Shown piece by piece: positions 10,057 to 20,267 of a stretch of DNA of 64,000 nt. The stretch is from Nocardia sp. NBC_00565 (GTDB taxonomy: Bacteria; Actinomycetota; Actinomycetes; Mycobacteriales; Mycobacteriaceae), in contig NZ_CP107785.1 of assembly GCF_036345915.1 (NCBI RefSeq), positions 5,146,001 to 5,210,000 on the forward strand, read 5' to 3'. The position numbers were made by a program, and so were the translations under genes. The notes under the pieces are model-generated. The model searched no databases. It saw only the letters and a program-made list of their open reading frames with translations, and was not told where the DNA came from. Positions within the stretch are counted from its first letter, which is position 1. Each line of letters begins with the position of its first letter.

Positions 10057-10683
10057 CTAAACGCTTGGGTCGGCACCCGCATCGGGGCTGCCGGTGCCGG
10101 GCGACTCGGTGGCGAACTTCGCCAACCCGGCCCAGCGAGGGTCAAGTATCTCATGCCCGTGGCCGGAACCCGCAATCGCCATCCGTACACCGCATTCCGG
10201 GCACAGTCCGGCACAGTCCGGAGTGCACAGCGGCTGCAGTGGCAACTCGAGGCCGATCTGATCGGTGATCACCGGTTCCAGGTCGATCGTGTCGTCCACG
10301 ATGCGGTAGATCTCGTCGTCCTCGGTGGTCTGCTCGGTGGCGCTGTCCGGGTAGGCGAACAGTTCCGTGAGGTGAATTTCCACCGTGTCCGTGAACGGTT
10401 CGAGGCAGCGCGAGCACTCCCCGGCCGTCGGTGCGGTGACGGTTCCGGTGACGAGGACACCTTCGGACACTGCCTGCAATTGCAGATCGAGGTCCACCTC
10501 GGCACCTACCGGAATGGCGATCAGGTCCAGCCCGATCCGTCCGTCCGCGGTGACCACGCGATGCAGCTCTTTCATCGTGCCGGGGCGACGACCCAGGCTG
10601 ATGACATCCAGCACGAAACCCGCGTCCGGCGTGCGGCGCGAGGCCGTACGAGGGCGCGAGGGTGAACCGGTACCGGCGGACAT
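10057..10683 (-). CDS. DUF177 (YceD) family protein
   Basis: About 208 residues. The core VTGTVTAPTAGECSRCLEPF and a later CTPDCAGLCPECG pair are the DUF177/YceD signature, with likely metal-binding cysteines. Family members are almost always just upstream of rpmF and are linked to 23S rRNA processing or ribosome assembly (established for plant and bacterial homologues in part only). Start ATG 10683 was chosen; GTG 10686 is directly before it. Confidence 0.9.
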   Translation of the reverse strand: MSAGTGSPSRPRTASRRTPDAGFVLDVISLGRRPGTMKELHRVVTADGRIGLDLIAIPVGAEVDLDLQLQAVSEGVLVTGTVTAPTAGECSRCLEPFTDTVEIHLTELFAYPDSATEQTTEDDEIYRIVDDTIDLEPVITDQIGLELPLQPLCTPDCAGLCPECGVRMAIAGSGHGHEILDPRWAGLAKFATESPGTGSPDAGADPSV

Positions 10684-10785
10684 CACGAACTCACTTCACA
10701 TTCGAGGGGAAATGGGCAACCACACCACAATACGCGAGGGCCGGGCCAAGACCCAAACCGTCTGGGGCATCGCACCCCCGGGGCG

Positions 10786-11532
10786 TCAGCGGCGATAGTC
10801 GGTCGCGTAGTCCGGAGCTCCCGCACCGGAACGCAGTTGGTGACGGCCGCCGCGGACGGTCCGCAGGTTGGCGTTGAGGGTCTCCTCGAATTCGGCGAGC
10901 CTGCTGTCGACGTAGTGGTCGCACTCGTCGCGCATGCGATCGGCCTCTTCGTTCGCCCCGTCGATCAGCCGAGCCGATTCGGCGTGCGCCGCGCGCACCA
11001 CCTCGGTCTGCTCGACCAAACGGTCGCGCTCGGCCTCGCCCTCGGCGACCGAGCGGTCGTAGGAGGCCTTGCCCGCCTCGATCATCCGCTCGGATTCGAC
11101 ACGTGCCTGGCCGGTGACGGCCTCGAACTCGGCATTGCCGTCGGCGACGATGCGATCGGCGTCGGCCTGGGCGGTGTTGACCAGATGATCGGCGTGCGCG
11201 CTGGCCTCGGCGACCATCCGATCGGCGTGCGCCTTGGCGTCGGCGAGGATCCGGTCGGCCTCGTCACGGGCCGATCCGATGGTCTCGTGTGCCTGGTCGT
11301 TGGCGCTGCTCACCGTGATCTCGGCGGCCGAACGCGCATCCGAGACGATCTTGTCGCGATGGTCGAGCACATCCTGGGCATCATCGAGCTCGCCGGGCAA
11401 CGCATCGCGCACATCATCGAGCAGTTCGAGCACATCGCCGCGCGGCACGATGCAACTACGGGTCGGCGGGATGCCGCGCGCTTCCTCAACGATGGCAACC
11501 AGCTCGTCGAGTGCTTCGAATACGCGATACAT
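10786..11532 (-). CDS. sepIVA: SepIVA, DivIVA-like septation protein
   Basis: The 248-residue sequence begins MYRVFEALDELVAIVEEARG, the N-terminus of mycobacterial SepIVA (Rv2927c type). VPRGDVLELLDDVRDALPGE follows, then a long Ala/Glu/Asp coiled coil (about residues 55-215) with repeating DADRI/ADRMV motifs. In mycobacteria SepIVA is essential, acts at the septum and the intracellular membrane domain, and supports polar growth and division. A TAC-rich tail closes the protein. It keeps its position next to the DUF177-rpmF-rnc-mutM group. Confidence 0.9.
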   Translation of the reverse strand: MYRVFEALDELVAIVEEARGIPPTRSCIVPRGDVLELLDDVRDALPGELDDAQDVLDHRDKIVSDARSAAEITVSSANDQAHETIGSARDEADRILADAKAHADRMVAEASAHADHLVNTAQADADRIVADGNAEFEAVTGQARVESERMIEAGKASYDRSVAEGEAERDRLVEQTEVVRAAHAESARLIDGANEEADRMRDECDHYVDSRLAEFEETLNANLRTVRGGRHQLRSGAGAPDYATDYRR

Positions 11533-11659
11533 GCTCTTACCCCGCTCTCCTGCAGACCTACGGCGAAACTTTCCGCCGTAGGCCCAGTGTGCCCCTCGTC
11601 ACGGCTCGTGCCGAGTCACCCACCGGTGTGTCGTCCGGGTGTCTCGCACGCCACAAAAA

Positions 11660-11684
11660 CAAGTGGAGGATCTGTCTCCACTTG
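11660..11684. promoter_or_regulatory. 9-bp inverted repeat between sepIVA and the GtrA gene
   Basis: CAAGTGGAG and CTCCACTTG form perfect arms with a 7-base spacer in the 288-base divergent spacer. The spacing suggests an operator for a dimeric regulator, although a small RNA hairpin is also possible. I do not recognise the binding protein. Confidence 0.35.
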
Positions 11685-11820
11685 GTGTTACATTTATCCA
11701 GAAGGTCTGAACAAGATCTTCTTAAGCAGATCACAGGCCCCGACCGGGACTGTGGGGATAAGAGGAGGCCAACCGGGCGGATGCCTTCCCAACGGCTCGA
11801 GAGTCGCCGGGAAGGATGCG

Positions 11821-12387
11821 ATGACCATCGTGGTTATCCGTACCGGAGGCTCGTGTGGGATCGGAAAGACAATGACCGTGCTGGAACTACCGCGGACGGC
11901 GGTACTGCCGACAAGCAGCTTGTACACGCCGTGGGCGGGTCCGTACCCGGTCCTGCGGATTACCACGGCTGTTCGGTTCGCGCAGCTCATGCAGTACCTG
12001 CGCGGCGATCGGGCGCTGGCCCAGCTGATCCGCTTCGCGCTGGTCGGCGGCTCCAGCAACGTTGCCTACGTCCTGCTGTTCTTCGCAATGCACGGCGTCG
12101 GTCCCCTGGTCGCCAATATCGCGGGCTCGATCGTGAGCACCGTGATCGCCAATGAGCTGCACCGTCAGCTCACCTTCCACGCGGCTGGCCGGGTCGGCTG
12201 GTTCACCGCACAGTGGGAGGGCGGCGGGCTCGCGCTGGTCGGCCTCGGCGTCACCACTGCCGCGCTGGCCGCACTCGAGGTGTGGACCCCTGGCATGGGC
12301 GACGCGTTCCAGGCCACGGCCATCCTCGCCATCACCGCCGCGGTCGGCGGCATGCGCTTCCTCGCTCTTCGGGGCCTTGTCTTCTGA
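11821..12387 (+). CDS. GtrA family membrane protein
   Basis: About 188 residues. After a non-conserved N-terminus comes the GtrA domain: QLIRFALVGGSSNVAYVLLF starts the first of four predicted helices, and NIAGSIVSTVIANELHRQLTF is the family's conserved second segment. GtrA proteins are thought to flip or hold polyprenyl-linked sugars for cell-wall glycosylation. The start is uncertain: ATG 11821 follows GGAAGG, while ATG 11872 would remove 17 unconserved residues. It is transcribed divergently from sepIVA and ends at a strong shared terminator. Confidence 0.82.
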   Translation: MTIVVIRTGGSCGIGKTMTVLELPRTAVLPTSSLYTPWAGPYPVLRITTAVRFAQLMQYLRGDRALAQLIRFALVGGSSNVAYVLLFFAMHGVGPLVANIAGSIVSTVIANELHRQLTFHAAGRVGWFTAQWEGGGLALVGLGVTTAALAALEVWTPGMGDAFQATAILAITAAVGGMRFLALRGLVF

Positions 12388-12412
12388 GACGCTCTATAAC
12401 AGGCCACACGAA

Positions 12413-12442
12413 TCCGCCCCGGTTCTTCGGAACCGGGGCGGA
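12413..12442. terminator. bidirectional terminator with UUCG tetraloop
   Basis: A perfect 13-bp stem, TCCGCCCCGGTTC with GAACCGGGGCGGA, is closed by a TTCG tetraloop. It lies between the convergent GtrA gene and coaD and can serve both strands. Confidence 0.8.
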
Positions 12443-12449
12443 GTTGTCT

Positions 12450-12935
12450 CTACCCCTTGCGCTCGGCGAGGCGGTCGAGCAGGCGCTTGTGGACGGCGGG
12501 CGGGAGCATGTCGGTGACATCGCCGCCGTAGGCCGCGACCTCCTTGACCAAGGAGCTGGACAGGAAGCCGAAGGCCGGGTTGGTCGCGATGAAGAAAGTC
12601 TCCACGCCGGAGAGCTTCTTGTTCATCTGGGCCATCTGCAGTTCGTAGCCGAAATCGGTGGCATCACGCAGACCCTTGACGATCGCGTTGATGCCCTCCT
12701 GCTTTGCGAAGTCGACGAGCAGGCCCTGCCACGACTCCACCCGCACATTGGGCAGATGTGCGGTGGCCTCGCGCAGCATCTCCATGCGCTCCTCGACGCT
12801 GAACATGCCCTGCTTCTTCGGGTTGATCGAGACCGTCACCACGACCTCGTCGAACTGGGCGGCCGCCCGGTTGAAAACGTCGATGTGTCCATTGGTCACC
12901 GGGTCGAACGAGCCCGGGCACAACGCTCCTGCCAT
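12450..12935 (-). CDS. coaD: phosphopantetheine adenylyltransferase
   Basis: Fourth step of coenzyme A synthesis: 4'-phosphopantetheine plus ATP gives dephospho-CoA. The 161-residue length is standard. [20 protein letters not shown] contains the nucleotidyltransferase T/HxGH-type motif. [20 protein letters not shown] and the [11 protein letters not shown] segment are also typical. It lies about 47 bases downstream of rsmD, the order pyc-rsmD-coaD being conserved in mycobacteria. Confidence 0.97.
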   Translation of the reverse strand: MAGALCPGSFDPVTNGHIDVFNRAAAQFDEVVVTVSINPKKQGMFSVEERMEMLREATAHLPNVRVESWQGLLVDFAKQEGINAIVKGLRDATDFGYELQMAQMNKKLSGVETFFIATNPAFGFLSSSLVKEVAAYGGDVTDMLPPAVHKRLLDRLAERKG

Positions 12936-12982
12936 GGATCAGACGGTATCAGGAGTCCGGATCGCCACCTCGCACCCCGGGA

Positions 12983-13543
12983 TTACTCCGGCGCGAATTC
13001 GGCTAGTTCGATGCGGGTTTCACCGTATTTGCGCGACTTCGCCGGGACATAGCCTGCGGGCCAGGCGATCTCGGGTGAGCGGATGGAGCGTTCCACCCCA
13101 ATGAGCGCGTCGGGCGCGAGCCAGCCGTGCTCGGCGAGCGCGCGCAGATCGGCGGTGACGGCCGCGGTGTCGACGTCATAGGGCGGATCGGAGAAGACGA
13201 GGTCGTACTTTCCCGCACCACCCCCGGCCAGGACGCCGGCGACGGCCCCGACGCGGAGTTCGGCGCCGGGCAGCCCGAGATCGGCGATATTGCCGCGCAC
13301 GATCAGGGCGGCCTTGCGATCGGATTCGATGAGCAGCGCGTGGGCCGCACCGCGCGAGAGCGCCTCCAGGCCGAGCGCGCCGGATCCGGCATAGAGATCG
13401 AGCACCCGGAGGCCGTCGAAATCGATCCGCGCGTCGAGCGCGCTGAACAGCGCCTCGCGCACCCGATCGGAGGTGGGCCGGGTGCCCGCGGGCGGGACCC
13501 GTAGCCGCCGCCCGCCCGCGGTGCCCGCGACGATACGGGTCAT
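12983..13543 (-). CDS. rsmD: 16S rRNA (guanine966-N2)-methyltransferase
   Basis: 186 residues. RIVAGTAGGRRLRVPPAGTRPTSDRVREALF is the usual start of RsmD. The SAM-binding VLDLYAGSGALGLEALSRGA and the catalytic FSDPPYD motif are intact. It methylates G966 of 16S rRNA in the assembling small subunit. Its ATG overlaps the stop of pyc in an ATGA, so the two are probably translationally coupled. Confidence 0.95.
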   Translation of the reverse strand: MTRIVAGTAGGRRLRVPPAGTRPTSDRVREALFSALDARIDFDGLRVLDLYAGSGALGLEALSRGAAHALLIESDRKAALIVRGNIADLGLPGAELRVGAVAGVLAGGGAGKYDLVFSDPPYDVDTAAVTADLRALAEHGWLAPDALIGVERSIRSPEIAWPAGYVPAKSRKYGETRIELAEFAPE

Positions 13544-16500
13544 TCGGGCAGATCGTTTTGAGCGACCCGCAAGCGGTCGCTAGCGGCCGACTCGCGCACG
13601 GCCAGTTCGACCAGCAGGTCACCGCCTTCGACCTGCTGCACCTTGCCGATGGCGACGCGGCCGACGATGCCGGCGCGGGGTGCGGTGATGGCGGCTTCCA
13701 TCTTCATCGCCTCGATGGTGCCGATGGTGTCGCCCGCCGCGATCGAATCGCCTTCGGACACAGCCAAAGTCACCACACCGGCGAACGGGGCGGCGATATG
13801 GCCCGGATTGTTCTTTTCCGCCTTCTCCGCGGCCGGGATATCGCTGGCGATGGACCGGTCGCGCACCGCGACCGGACGCAGTTGGCCGTTCATGATGCAC
13901 ATGACCGTGCGCATACCGCGCTCGTCGGGTTCGGAGATCGCCTCCAGACCGATGAGCAGGGTGACGCCCTTCTCCAACTGCACGCGGTGTTCCTCGCCGC
14001 GGCGCAGACCGTAGAAGAACTGGTTGGCCGACAGGCCGATGGTGTCACCGTACTTCTCCCGATGCGCGACGAATTCGGCTGTCGGGCCGGGGAACAGCAG
14101 CCGGTTGAGGGTGGCGCGGCGCTGTTCGGAGGTTCCGTTCAATCCGGCCTCGTCCGCGGCGGTGAGCGGTGTCTCCGGCTTGGCCGGACCACGCCCGGCC
14201 AGCGCACGACTGCGGAACGGCTCCGGCCAGCCACCGGCCGGGGTGCCGAGTTCGCCACGCAGGAAACCGATCACCGAGTCCGGGATGTCGTAGCGGCCCG
14301 GATCGGTGGCGAAGCTTTCGATGTCTACACCGGTGCCGACCAATGCGAGGGCGAGGTCACCGACCACCTTGGAGGACGGGGTGACCTTGACCAAGCGGCC
14401 CAGAAGTCGGTCCGCCGCAGCATATTTCGCTTCCACCTCTTCGAAGCGGTCACCCAAGCCCAGCGCGATCGCTTGCTGGCGCAGGTTCGACAATTGACCG
14501 CCGGGAATCTCGTGGGTGTACACCCGGCCCGTCGGTGCGGGCAGCCCGGACTCGAACGGCGCGTACACCTTTCGCAGTGCTTCCCAGTACGGCTCGAGAT
14601 CGCAGACGTTCTGCAGATTCAGGCCGGTGTCGTATTCGCTGTGCGCCGCCGCCGCGACAATCGCGGAAAGCGCGGGCTGTGAAGTGGTTCCGGCCATCGC
14701 CGCGCTCGCACCGTCGACCGCGTCCGCACCGGCCTGCCACGCCGCGAGATAGGTGGCGAGCTGACCACCCGGGGTGTCATGGGTATGCACATGCACCGGC
14801 AGATCGAAGTTGGTACGCAGCGCGGAAACGAGTTTCGCCGCCGCCGGGGCACGCAGCAGACCCGCCATATCCTTGATCGCGAGCACATGCGCGCCCGCGT
14901 CGACGATCTGTTCGGCGAGTTTGAGGTAATAGTCGAGGGTGTAGAGGTTTTCGTCCGGGTTCATCAGATCACCGGTGTAGCTCATCGCGACTTCCGCGAT
15001 GGCCGTACCGGTTTCGCGCACCGCATCGATGGCCGGGCGCATCTGGTCGACATTGTTGAGCGCGTCGAAGATGCGGAAGATATCGATGCCGGTGGCGGTC
15101 GCCTCGGCGACGAACGCGCGCGTCACCTGCTCCGGATACGGCGTGTATCCAACGGTATTGCGGCCGCGCAGCAGCATCTGCAGGCAGATATTCGGCACCG
15201 CCTCACGCAGTGCCGCCAGCCGCTCCCACGGATCCTCGAACAGGAACCGCAGCGCCACATCGTAAGTCGCGCCGCCCCACGCCTCGATCGACAGCAGTTC
15301 CGGCGTCAGACGTGCGACATGTCCGGCGACACCGAGCAGACCATTGGTACGCACCCGCGTCGCCAGCAACGACTGATGCGCGTCGCGGAAGGTGGTGTCG
15401 GTGACACCGACTGCCTTCTGCTCACGCAACGCCCGCGCGAAACCCTCCGGCCCCAATGCCAGCAGCCGTTGGCGCGAACCGTCCGGCGGCGGCACGCTCA
15501 GATCGATCGCGGGCAGCTTGTCATGCGGATACACCGTCGTCGGACGCTCACCATGCGGCTTGTTGACGGTGATATCGGCCAGGTAGTTGAGGATCTTGGT
15601 GCCGCGGTCGGCCGAACCACGCAGGGTCAGCAGCTGTGGGCGCTCGTCGATGAACGAGGTGGTGACCCGGCCCGCTCGGAAGTCCGGATCGTCGAGGACC
15701 GCGAGCAGGAACGGGATATTGGTGGTGACGCCACGGATGCGGAATTCCGCGAGCGCGCGGCTGGCGCGGGCCACCGCGGCGGGCAGATCGCGACCGCGGC
15801 AGGTGAGCTTCACCAGCATCGAGTCGAAGTAGGCGCCGATCTCCGCGCCCAGGTTCGCCCCGCCGTCGAGGCGGATGCCCGCGCCGCCGGGGGTGCGGTA
15901 GGCGGTGATGCGGCCGGTATCGGGGCGGAAGCCGTTGGCCGGATCCTCGGTGGTGATCCGGCACTGCAGGGCCGCACCGCGAATAGTGACCTGCTCTTGG
16001 CTGAGGCCGAGCTGTTCGAGGGTCTCGCCGGCCGCGATGCGCAGCTGGGACTGCACCAGATCGACGTCGGTGATCTCCTCGGTCACCGTGTGCTCGACCT
16101 GGATGCGCGGGTTCATCTCGATGAAGACGTGGTTGCCGCGCTCATCGAGCAGGAACTCGACGGTGCCGGCACAGCTGTAACCGATCTGGCGAGCGAAAGC
16201 CACCGCGTCGGCGCAGATGCGTTCGCGCAACGCCGGATCCAGGTTCGGCGCGGGCGCGAGCTCGATCACCTTCTGGTGGCGGCGCTGTACCGAACAGTCG
16301 CGTTCGAACAGGTGCATGACATTACCGTGCTGGTCGGCCAGGATCTGCACCTCGATGTGGCGCGGGTTCACCACGGCCTGTTCCAGGAAGACGGTCGGGT
16401 CACCGAAGGCCGACTCCGCCTCCCGCGACGCGGCCTCGATCGATTCACGCAGCTGGCCCGGCTCGGCGACCCGGCGCATACCGCGCCCGCCGCCGCCCGC

Positions 16501-16980
16501 GACCGCCTTGACGAAGATCGGGTAGTCCAGTTCTCGCGATGCCGCGATCAGCTCATCCAGATCCGCAGACGGTGCGCTGGAACGCAGCACCGGCAGCCCG
16601 GCGGCCCTGGCGGCCGCGATGGCGCGGGCCTTGTTACCGGCCAGTTCGAGCACCTCGGCGGACGGACCGATAAAGGTGATGCCCGCACGCGCACATGCCG
16701 CGGCCAGGTCCGGATTCTCGGAGAGGAAGCCGTAGCCAGGGTAAATCGCGTCCGCGCCCGCCGACTTGGCTGCATCGATGATCGCCTCGATCGAGAGGTA
16801 GGCCCGCACCGGATGGCCCTGTTCACCGATCTGATAGGACTCGGCGGCCTTCAACCGGTGGACCGAGTTGCGGTCCTCATACGGGAACACGGCGACCGTG
16901 CCGATGCCGAGTTCGTAGGCCGCGCGGAACGCCCGGATCGCGATCTCGCCGCGGTTGGCAACCAAGACTTTCGAGAACAT
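13540..16980 (-). CDS. pyc: pyruvate carboxylase
   Basis: Carboxylates pyruvate to oxaloacetate to refill the TCA cycle. The 1146-residue single chain carries an N-terminal biotin carboxylase (MFSKVLVANRGEIAIRAFRA, then GGGGRGMRRV for ATP). A central carboxyltransferase barrel follows (TFRDAHQSLLATRVRT, VHTHDTPGGQLATY). The C-terminal biotin carrier has its lysine in IEAMKMEAAITAP. ATG 16980 was preferred over an upstream in-frame start because it begins exactly at the conserved FSKVLVANRGE. A 7-bp inverted repeat (AGCGACC/GGTCGCT) lies inside the last codons. Confidence 0.97.
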   Translation of the reverse strand: MFSKVLVANRGEIAIRAFRAAYELGIGTVAVFPYEDRNSVHRLKAAESYQIGEQGHPVRAYLSIEAIIDAAKSAGADAIYPGYGFLSENPDLAAACARAGITFIGPSAEVLELAGNKARAIAAARAAGLPVLRSSAPSADLDELIAASRELDYPIFVKAVAGGGGRGMRRVAEPGQLRESIEAASREAESAFGDPTVFLEQAVVNPRHIEVQILADQHGNVMHLFERDCSVQRRHQKVIELAPAPNLDPALRERICADAVAFARQIGYSCAGTVEFLLDERGNHVFIEMNPRIQVEHTVTEEITDVDLVQSQLRIAAGETLEQLGLSQEQVTIRGAALQCRITTEDPANGFRPDTGRITAYRTPGGAGIRLDGGANLGAEIGAYFDSMLVKLTCRGRDLPAAVARASRALAEFRIRGVTTNIPFLLAVLDDPDFRAGRVTTSFIDERPQLLTLRGSADRGTKILNYLADITVNKPHGERPTTVYPHDKLPAIDLSVPPPDGSRQRLLALGPEGFARALREQKAVGVTDTTFRDAHQSLLATRVRTNGLLGVAGHVARLTPELLSIEAWGGATYDVALRFLFEDPWERLAALREAVPNICLQMLLRGRNTVGYTPYPEQVTRAFVAEATATGIDIFRIFDALNNVDQMRPAIDAVRETGTAIAEVAMSYTGDLMNPDENLYTLDYYLKLAEQIVDAGAHVLAIKDMAGLLRAPAAAKLVSALRTNFDLPVHVHTHDTPGGQLATYLAAWQAGADAVDGASAAMAGTTSQPALSAIVAAAAHSEYDTGLNLQNVCDLEPYWEALRKVYAPFESGLPAPTGRVYTHEIPGGQLSNLRQQAIALGLGDRFEEVEAKYAAADRLLGRLVKVTPSSKVVGDLALALVGTGVDIESFATDPGRYDIPDSVIGFLRGELGTPAGGWPEPFRSRALAGRGPAKPETPLTAADEAGLNGTSEQRRATLNRLLFPGPTAEFVAHREKYGDTIGLSANQFFYGLRRGEEHRVQLEKGVTLLIGLEAISEPDERGMRTVMCIMNGQLRPVAVRDRSIASDIPAAEKAEKNNPGHIAAPFAGVVTLAVSEGDSIAAGDTIGTIEAMKMEAAITAPRAGIVGRVAIGKVQQVEGGDLLVELAVRESAASDRLRVAQNDLPE

Positions 16981-17264
16981 TGAACTAAGGTACCCGGCCC
17001 TGAATGCGGCTCTGACAGGCAAGTCCCCTTCGCACGGATCTTCACAACCAGACCTAGCAGAGTTGCGAAGTTGTGTTAATCGGACCGACACATCTCACTG
17101 CGGAGCGTGGCTACCAGTGCGGAAGCTCTCGCAACCGGTCCAATGCACGCCAGGGTGTCCCTTCGCAAATGGTCGGCACATGGTCCGATGCGCAAACCCG
17201 GTTGCGCGCCCGCCTATGCTGAGTGTTGCAGCTGGTTCGCCGTGCGCAGACGAGATGGAGCCCC

Positions 17265-17512
17265 TACGTCGCGTCACGGAGTCGAGTTCGCCCGCCGGAA
17301 GATCCGGAGGGCGGATGAGAGGGAATCCGGTGAGAATCCGGGACTGTCCCGCAGCGGTATGCAGGAACGACCGCCGTCAAAAGCACTGGGAGGCCGTAGC
17401 GACTGCTTGCAGGTCGCTCGAAATGGTCAGCCCGGGAAGCGACGGCCAGTAGGTGAGCCCCATCCGGGGTCGGCCAGAAGGCCCGTGCCCGCAAGTCCGA
17501 AGACCTGCCAGC
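17265..17512 (+). promoter_or_regulatory. cobalamin riboswitch upstream of metE
   Basis: The conserved B12-box core runs from 17321 to 17357: GGGAATCCGGTGAGAATCCG followed by GGACTGTCCCGCAGCGGT. The 3' closing element AGTCCGAAGACCTGCC is at 17494-17509. Cobalamin binding by such aptamers represses the B12-independent methionine synthase, as in other actinobacteria and M. tuberculosis. Its presence implies that the organism has, or can take up, cobalamin and probably carries the B12-dependent MetH elsewhere. The 5' edge is approximate. Confidence 0.93.
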
Positions 17513-17515
17513 CGT

Positions 17516-17536
17516 GTCGGATACGCCGTATCCGAC
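17516..17536 (+). promoter_or_regulatory. expression-platform hairpin of the metE riboswitch
   Basis: GTCGGATAC and GTATCCGAC form a perfect 9-bp stem with a 3-base loop, starting four bases after the aptamer. It has no U-tract and lies about 140 bases before the metE start, so a Rho-dependent or long-range mechanism is as likely as intrinsic termination. Confidence 0.5.
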
Positions 17537-17674
17537 GGCCACCGCCTCGTGGATTGGGCGCGCGGACCAGCAGTGCTGATATGTCGGGCTCCCCTGTCGG
17601 GTTGCTCCGGCACCGCACTCGGTCTCCGCGAGCTCGTATGGCGATGGTCCTCGATCTCAGCACTGGAGAAATTC

Positions 17675-19939
17675 GTGACTGTTTCGCATAACCCGTTCAC
17701 CGCAACGGTTCTCGGTCTCCCGCGGGTGGGGCCGCACCGTGAACTCAAGCGCGCCACCGAGTCCTACTGGGCCGGGCGCATCGACGCCGAGCAATTGCAC
17801 GCGATCGCCCGCGACCTCCGGCGCGACCAGCTGACCGAATTGCACACGGCCGGGCTGGATTCCATCCCCGTCGGCACCTTCTCCTATTACGACCAGGTGC
17901 TCGATACCGCCGTGCTGCTGGGTGCGCTGCCGCCGCGGGTGGCCGATATCGCCGATCCGCTGGATCGCTACTTCGCCGCCGCGCGCGGTACCGATGCGGT
18001 CGAACCGCTGGAGATGACCAAGTGGTTCGACACCAACTATCACTACCTCGTGCCGGAAATCGGCCAGGAGATGACGTTCTCGCTGCATCCGGAGAAGCTG
18101 CTCGAGGAGTTGCGCGAGGCGCTCGCCCTCGGTGTGCCCGCGCGGCCGGTGGTGATCGGTCCGATCACCTTCCTGAAGTTGGCGAAGGCGACGGGCGGCG
18201 ACGCGTTGGCTCGCCTCGACGAGCTGATTCCGCTCTACCGCGAGTTGTTGCGGTTGCTGGCCGCGGCGGGCGCGCAGTGGGTGCAGCTCGATGAACCCGT
18301 CGTGGTCACCGATCTGAGCGCCGACGAGATCGACTCGGTGCGGCGCACCTATGCGGAGCTGTCGGCCGCGACGGATCGTCCGGCGCTGCTGGTCGCCACC
18401 TATTTCGGCAAGCCGGGTTCGGCCCTGACCGCGCTGGCGGAGACCGGAATCGAAGGCATCGCACTCGATTTCACGGTCGTCGACGATCTCTCCGAGGTGG
18501 CCGGCGTGTCGGCGCTGGCGAACAAGTTGTTGGTCGCCGGTGTGGTCGATGGCCGAAATGTGTGGCGGGCCGACCTGGATGGAGCGCTCGCGACGCTGGG
18601 CACGCTGCTAGGTTGCGCGAAATCGGTTGCGGTGTCGAGTTCCTGCTCACTGCTGCACGTGCCCTACACGTTGGCCGCCGAAACCGGTCTCGACGAGCGG
18701 CTGCGCTCGTGGCTGGCGTTCGGTGCGGAAAAGGTCGCCGAGGTGCGGTTGCTCGCGACCGGACTGAGCGCGGGGCCCGAGGCCATCACCGCCGAATTGG
18801 CCACGGTCCGTGCGGCCCTGGCCACCAGGCGCACCGATCCCCGGCTGGACAATCCGCAGGTGCGGGCGCGGCTCGCCGCGCTCGGACCGGATGCCATCCG
18901 GCGGGCGCCCGCGCAACAGCGGCGGGCGTTGCAGGCCGAGCGGCTGCGGCTGCCGTCGTTGCCGACCACGACGATCGGGTCGTATCCGCAGACTTCGGCA
19001 ATCCGACTGGCCCGCGCCGGACTGCGCAAAGGCGAGATCGATCAGGCCGAGTATATCCGCCGGATGCGGTCGGAGATCGCGGATGTCGTTGCGCTGCAGG
19101 AGAAGCTGGGCCTGGACGTGCTCGTGCACGGTGAGCCCGAACGCAACGATATGGTGCAGTACTTCGCCGAGCAGCTCGACGGTTTCGCCGCCACCGAGGC
19201 GGGCTGGGTGCAGTCCTACGGCACCCGCTGCGTGCGCCCGCCGATCCTGTTCGGCGATGTGTCGCGCCGCGCGCCGATGACCGTCGACTGGATCACCTAC
19301 GCCCAATCCCAGACCGATAAGCCGGTCAAGGGCATGCTCACCGGCCCGGTGACCATCCTGGCCTGGTCGTTCGTGCGCGATGATCAGCCGCTGGCGGATT
19401 CGGCACGTCAAGTGGCGCTGGCGATCCGGGACGAGACGGTCGATCTGCAGGCCGCCGGCATTCGGATCATCCAGGTCGACGAGCCGGCGCTGCGTGAACT
19501 GCTGCCACTGCGGGCGGCCGATCAGGGCGAGTACCTGGACTGGTCGGTCGAGGCATTCCGGCTGGCGACCTCCGGGGTGTCGGATGCCACCCAGGTCCAC
19601 ACCCACCTCTGCTATTCGGAGTTCGGTGAGGTCATCGACGCGATCGCCGGACTCGACGCCGACGTGACCTCGATCGAGGCAGCGCGCTCGCATATGGAGG
19701 TGCTCGACGACCTCAATGCCGCGGGCTTCGACCTCGGCGTCGGTCCCGGGGTGTACGACATCCACTCGCCCCGGGTGCCAAGCGTCGAGGAGATCACCGC
19801 GTCGCTGCGTGCGGCGCTGAAAGCCGTTCCCGCCGAACGGCTCTGGGTCAATCCGGATTGCGGGTTGAAGACGCGCGGACCGGTCGAGGTCGAGGCATCG
19901 TTGCGCAATCTGGTGGCCGCCGCGCAGGCGGTCCGCTAG
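17675..19939 (+). CDS. metE: cobalamin-independent methionine synthase
   Basis: Transfers a methyl group from methyltetrahydrofolate polyglutamate to homocysteine without B12. Start GTG 17675 follows GGAG by seven bases and gives 754 residues, the family length. The N-terminal half includes [19 protein letters not shown] and [16 protein letters not shown]. The C-terminal catalytic barrel has the zinc and homocysteine region [19 protein letters not shown]. The second zinc cysteine lies in [10 protein letters not shown]. It is monocistronic, controlled by the upstream riboswitch and closed by a strong hairpin. Confidence 0.96.
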   Translation: MTVSHNPFTATVLGLPRVGPHRELKRATESYWAGRIDAEQLHAIARDLRRDQLTELHTAGLDSIPVGTFSYYDQVLDTAVLLGALPPRVADIADPLDRYFAAARGTDAVEPLEMTKWFDTNYHYLVPEIGQEMTFSLHPEKLLEELREALALGVPARPVVIGPITFLKLAKATGGDALARLDELIPLYRELLRLLAAAGAQWVQLDEPVVVTDLSADEIDSVRRTYAELSAATDRPALLVATYFGKPGSALTALAETGIEGIALDFTVVDDLSEVAGVSALANKLLVAGVVDGRNVWRADLDGALATLGTLLGCAKSVAVSSSCSLLHVPYTLAAETGLDERLRSWLAFGAEKVAEVRLLATGLSAGPEAITAELATVRAALATRRTDPRLDNPQVRARLAALGPDAIRRAPAQQRRALQAERLRLPSLPTTTIGSYPQTSAIRLARAGLRKGEIDQAEYIRRMRSEIADVVALQEKLGLDVLVHGEPERNDMVQYFAEQLDGFAATEAGWVQSYGTRCVRPPILFGDVSRRAPMTVDWITYAQSQTDKPVKGMLTGPVTILAWSFVRDDQPLADSARQVALAIRDETVDLQAAGIRIIQVDEPALRELLPLRAADQGEYLDWSVEAFRLATSGVSDATQVHTHLCYSEFGEVIDAIAGLDADVTSIEAARSHMEVLDDLNAAGFDLGVGPGVYDIHSPRVPSVEEITASLRAALKAVPAERLWVNPDCGLKTRGPVEVEASLRNLVAAAQAVR

Positions 19940-19947
19940 TTCGAAGA

Positions 19948-19981
19948 CCGGTCTCGGGCGTATTCGTGCGCCCGAGACCGG
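19948..19981 (+). terminator. metE terminator
   Basis: A perfect 13-bp stem, CCGGTCTCGGGCG with CGCCCGAGACCGG, and an 8-base loop begin nine bases after the metE stop codon. No U-tract follows. Confidence 0.75.
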
Positions 19982-20267
19982 CTAGCGAATTACCGGCCCG
20001 TCAATTGGTTTCGGCCCCAGGAAATGGGCGGAGCCGACGTCGGGGCGTGTACCGCTCACACGCCTCACCGTTGCGGACCATGGGCCGCAACCGCGATCGA
20101 GCACTCGATCCGCGCCGCCACGCCGCAGGAAATCCCGAGCAACGATCCATGTGTAACCCCTCCTCACACGTCGCCATCAGTTATCACCCCCGATGCACTA
20201 TTCGACGCGCGAACAACCGATTCGGTTCCCCGGATCCCACAACATCTTTCAACCAGGCTTCGCCGAC

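Noticed and set aside
13560..13580. AGCGACC/GGTCGCT inverted repeat as a terminator or operator
   Set aside because: It lies inside the last codons of pyc, upstream of the coupled rsmD, and is short; chance or codon use explains it.
14779..16983. A 734-codon open frame on the plus strand, opposite pyc
   Set aside because: It is antisense to the intact pyruvate carboxylase and shows only the open-frame shadow typical of high-GC DNA; no domain is visible.
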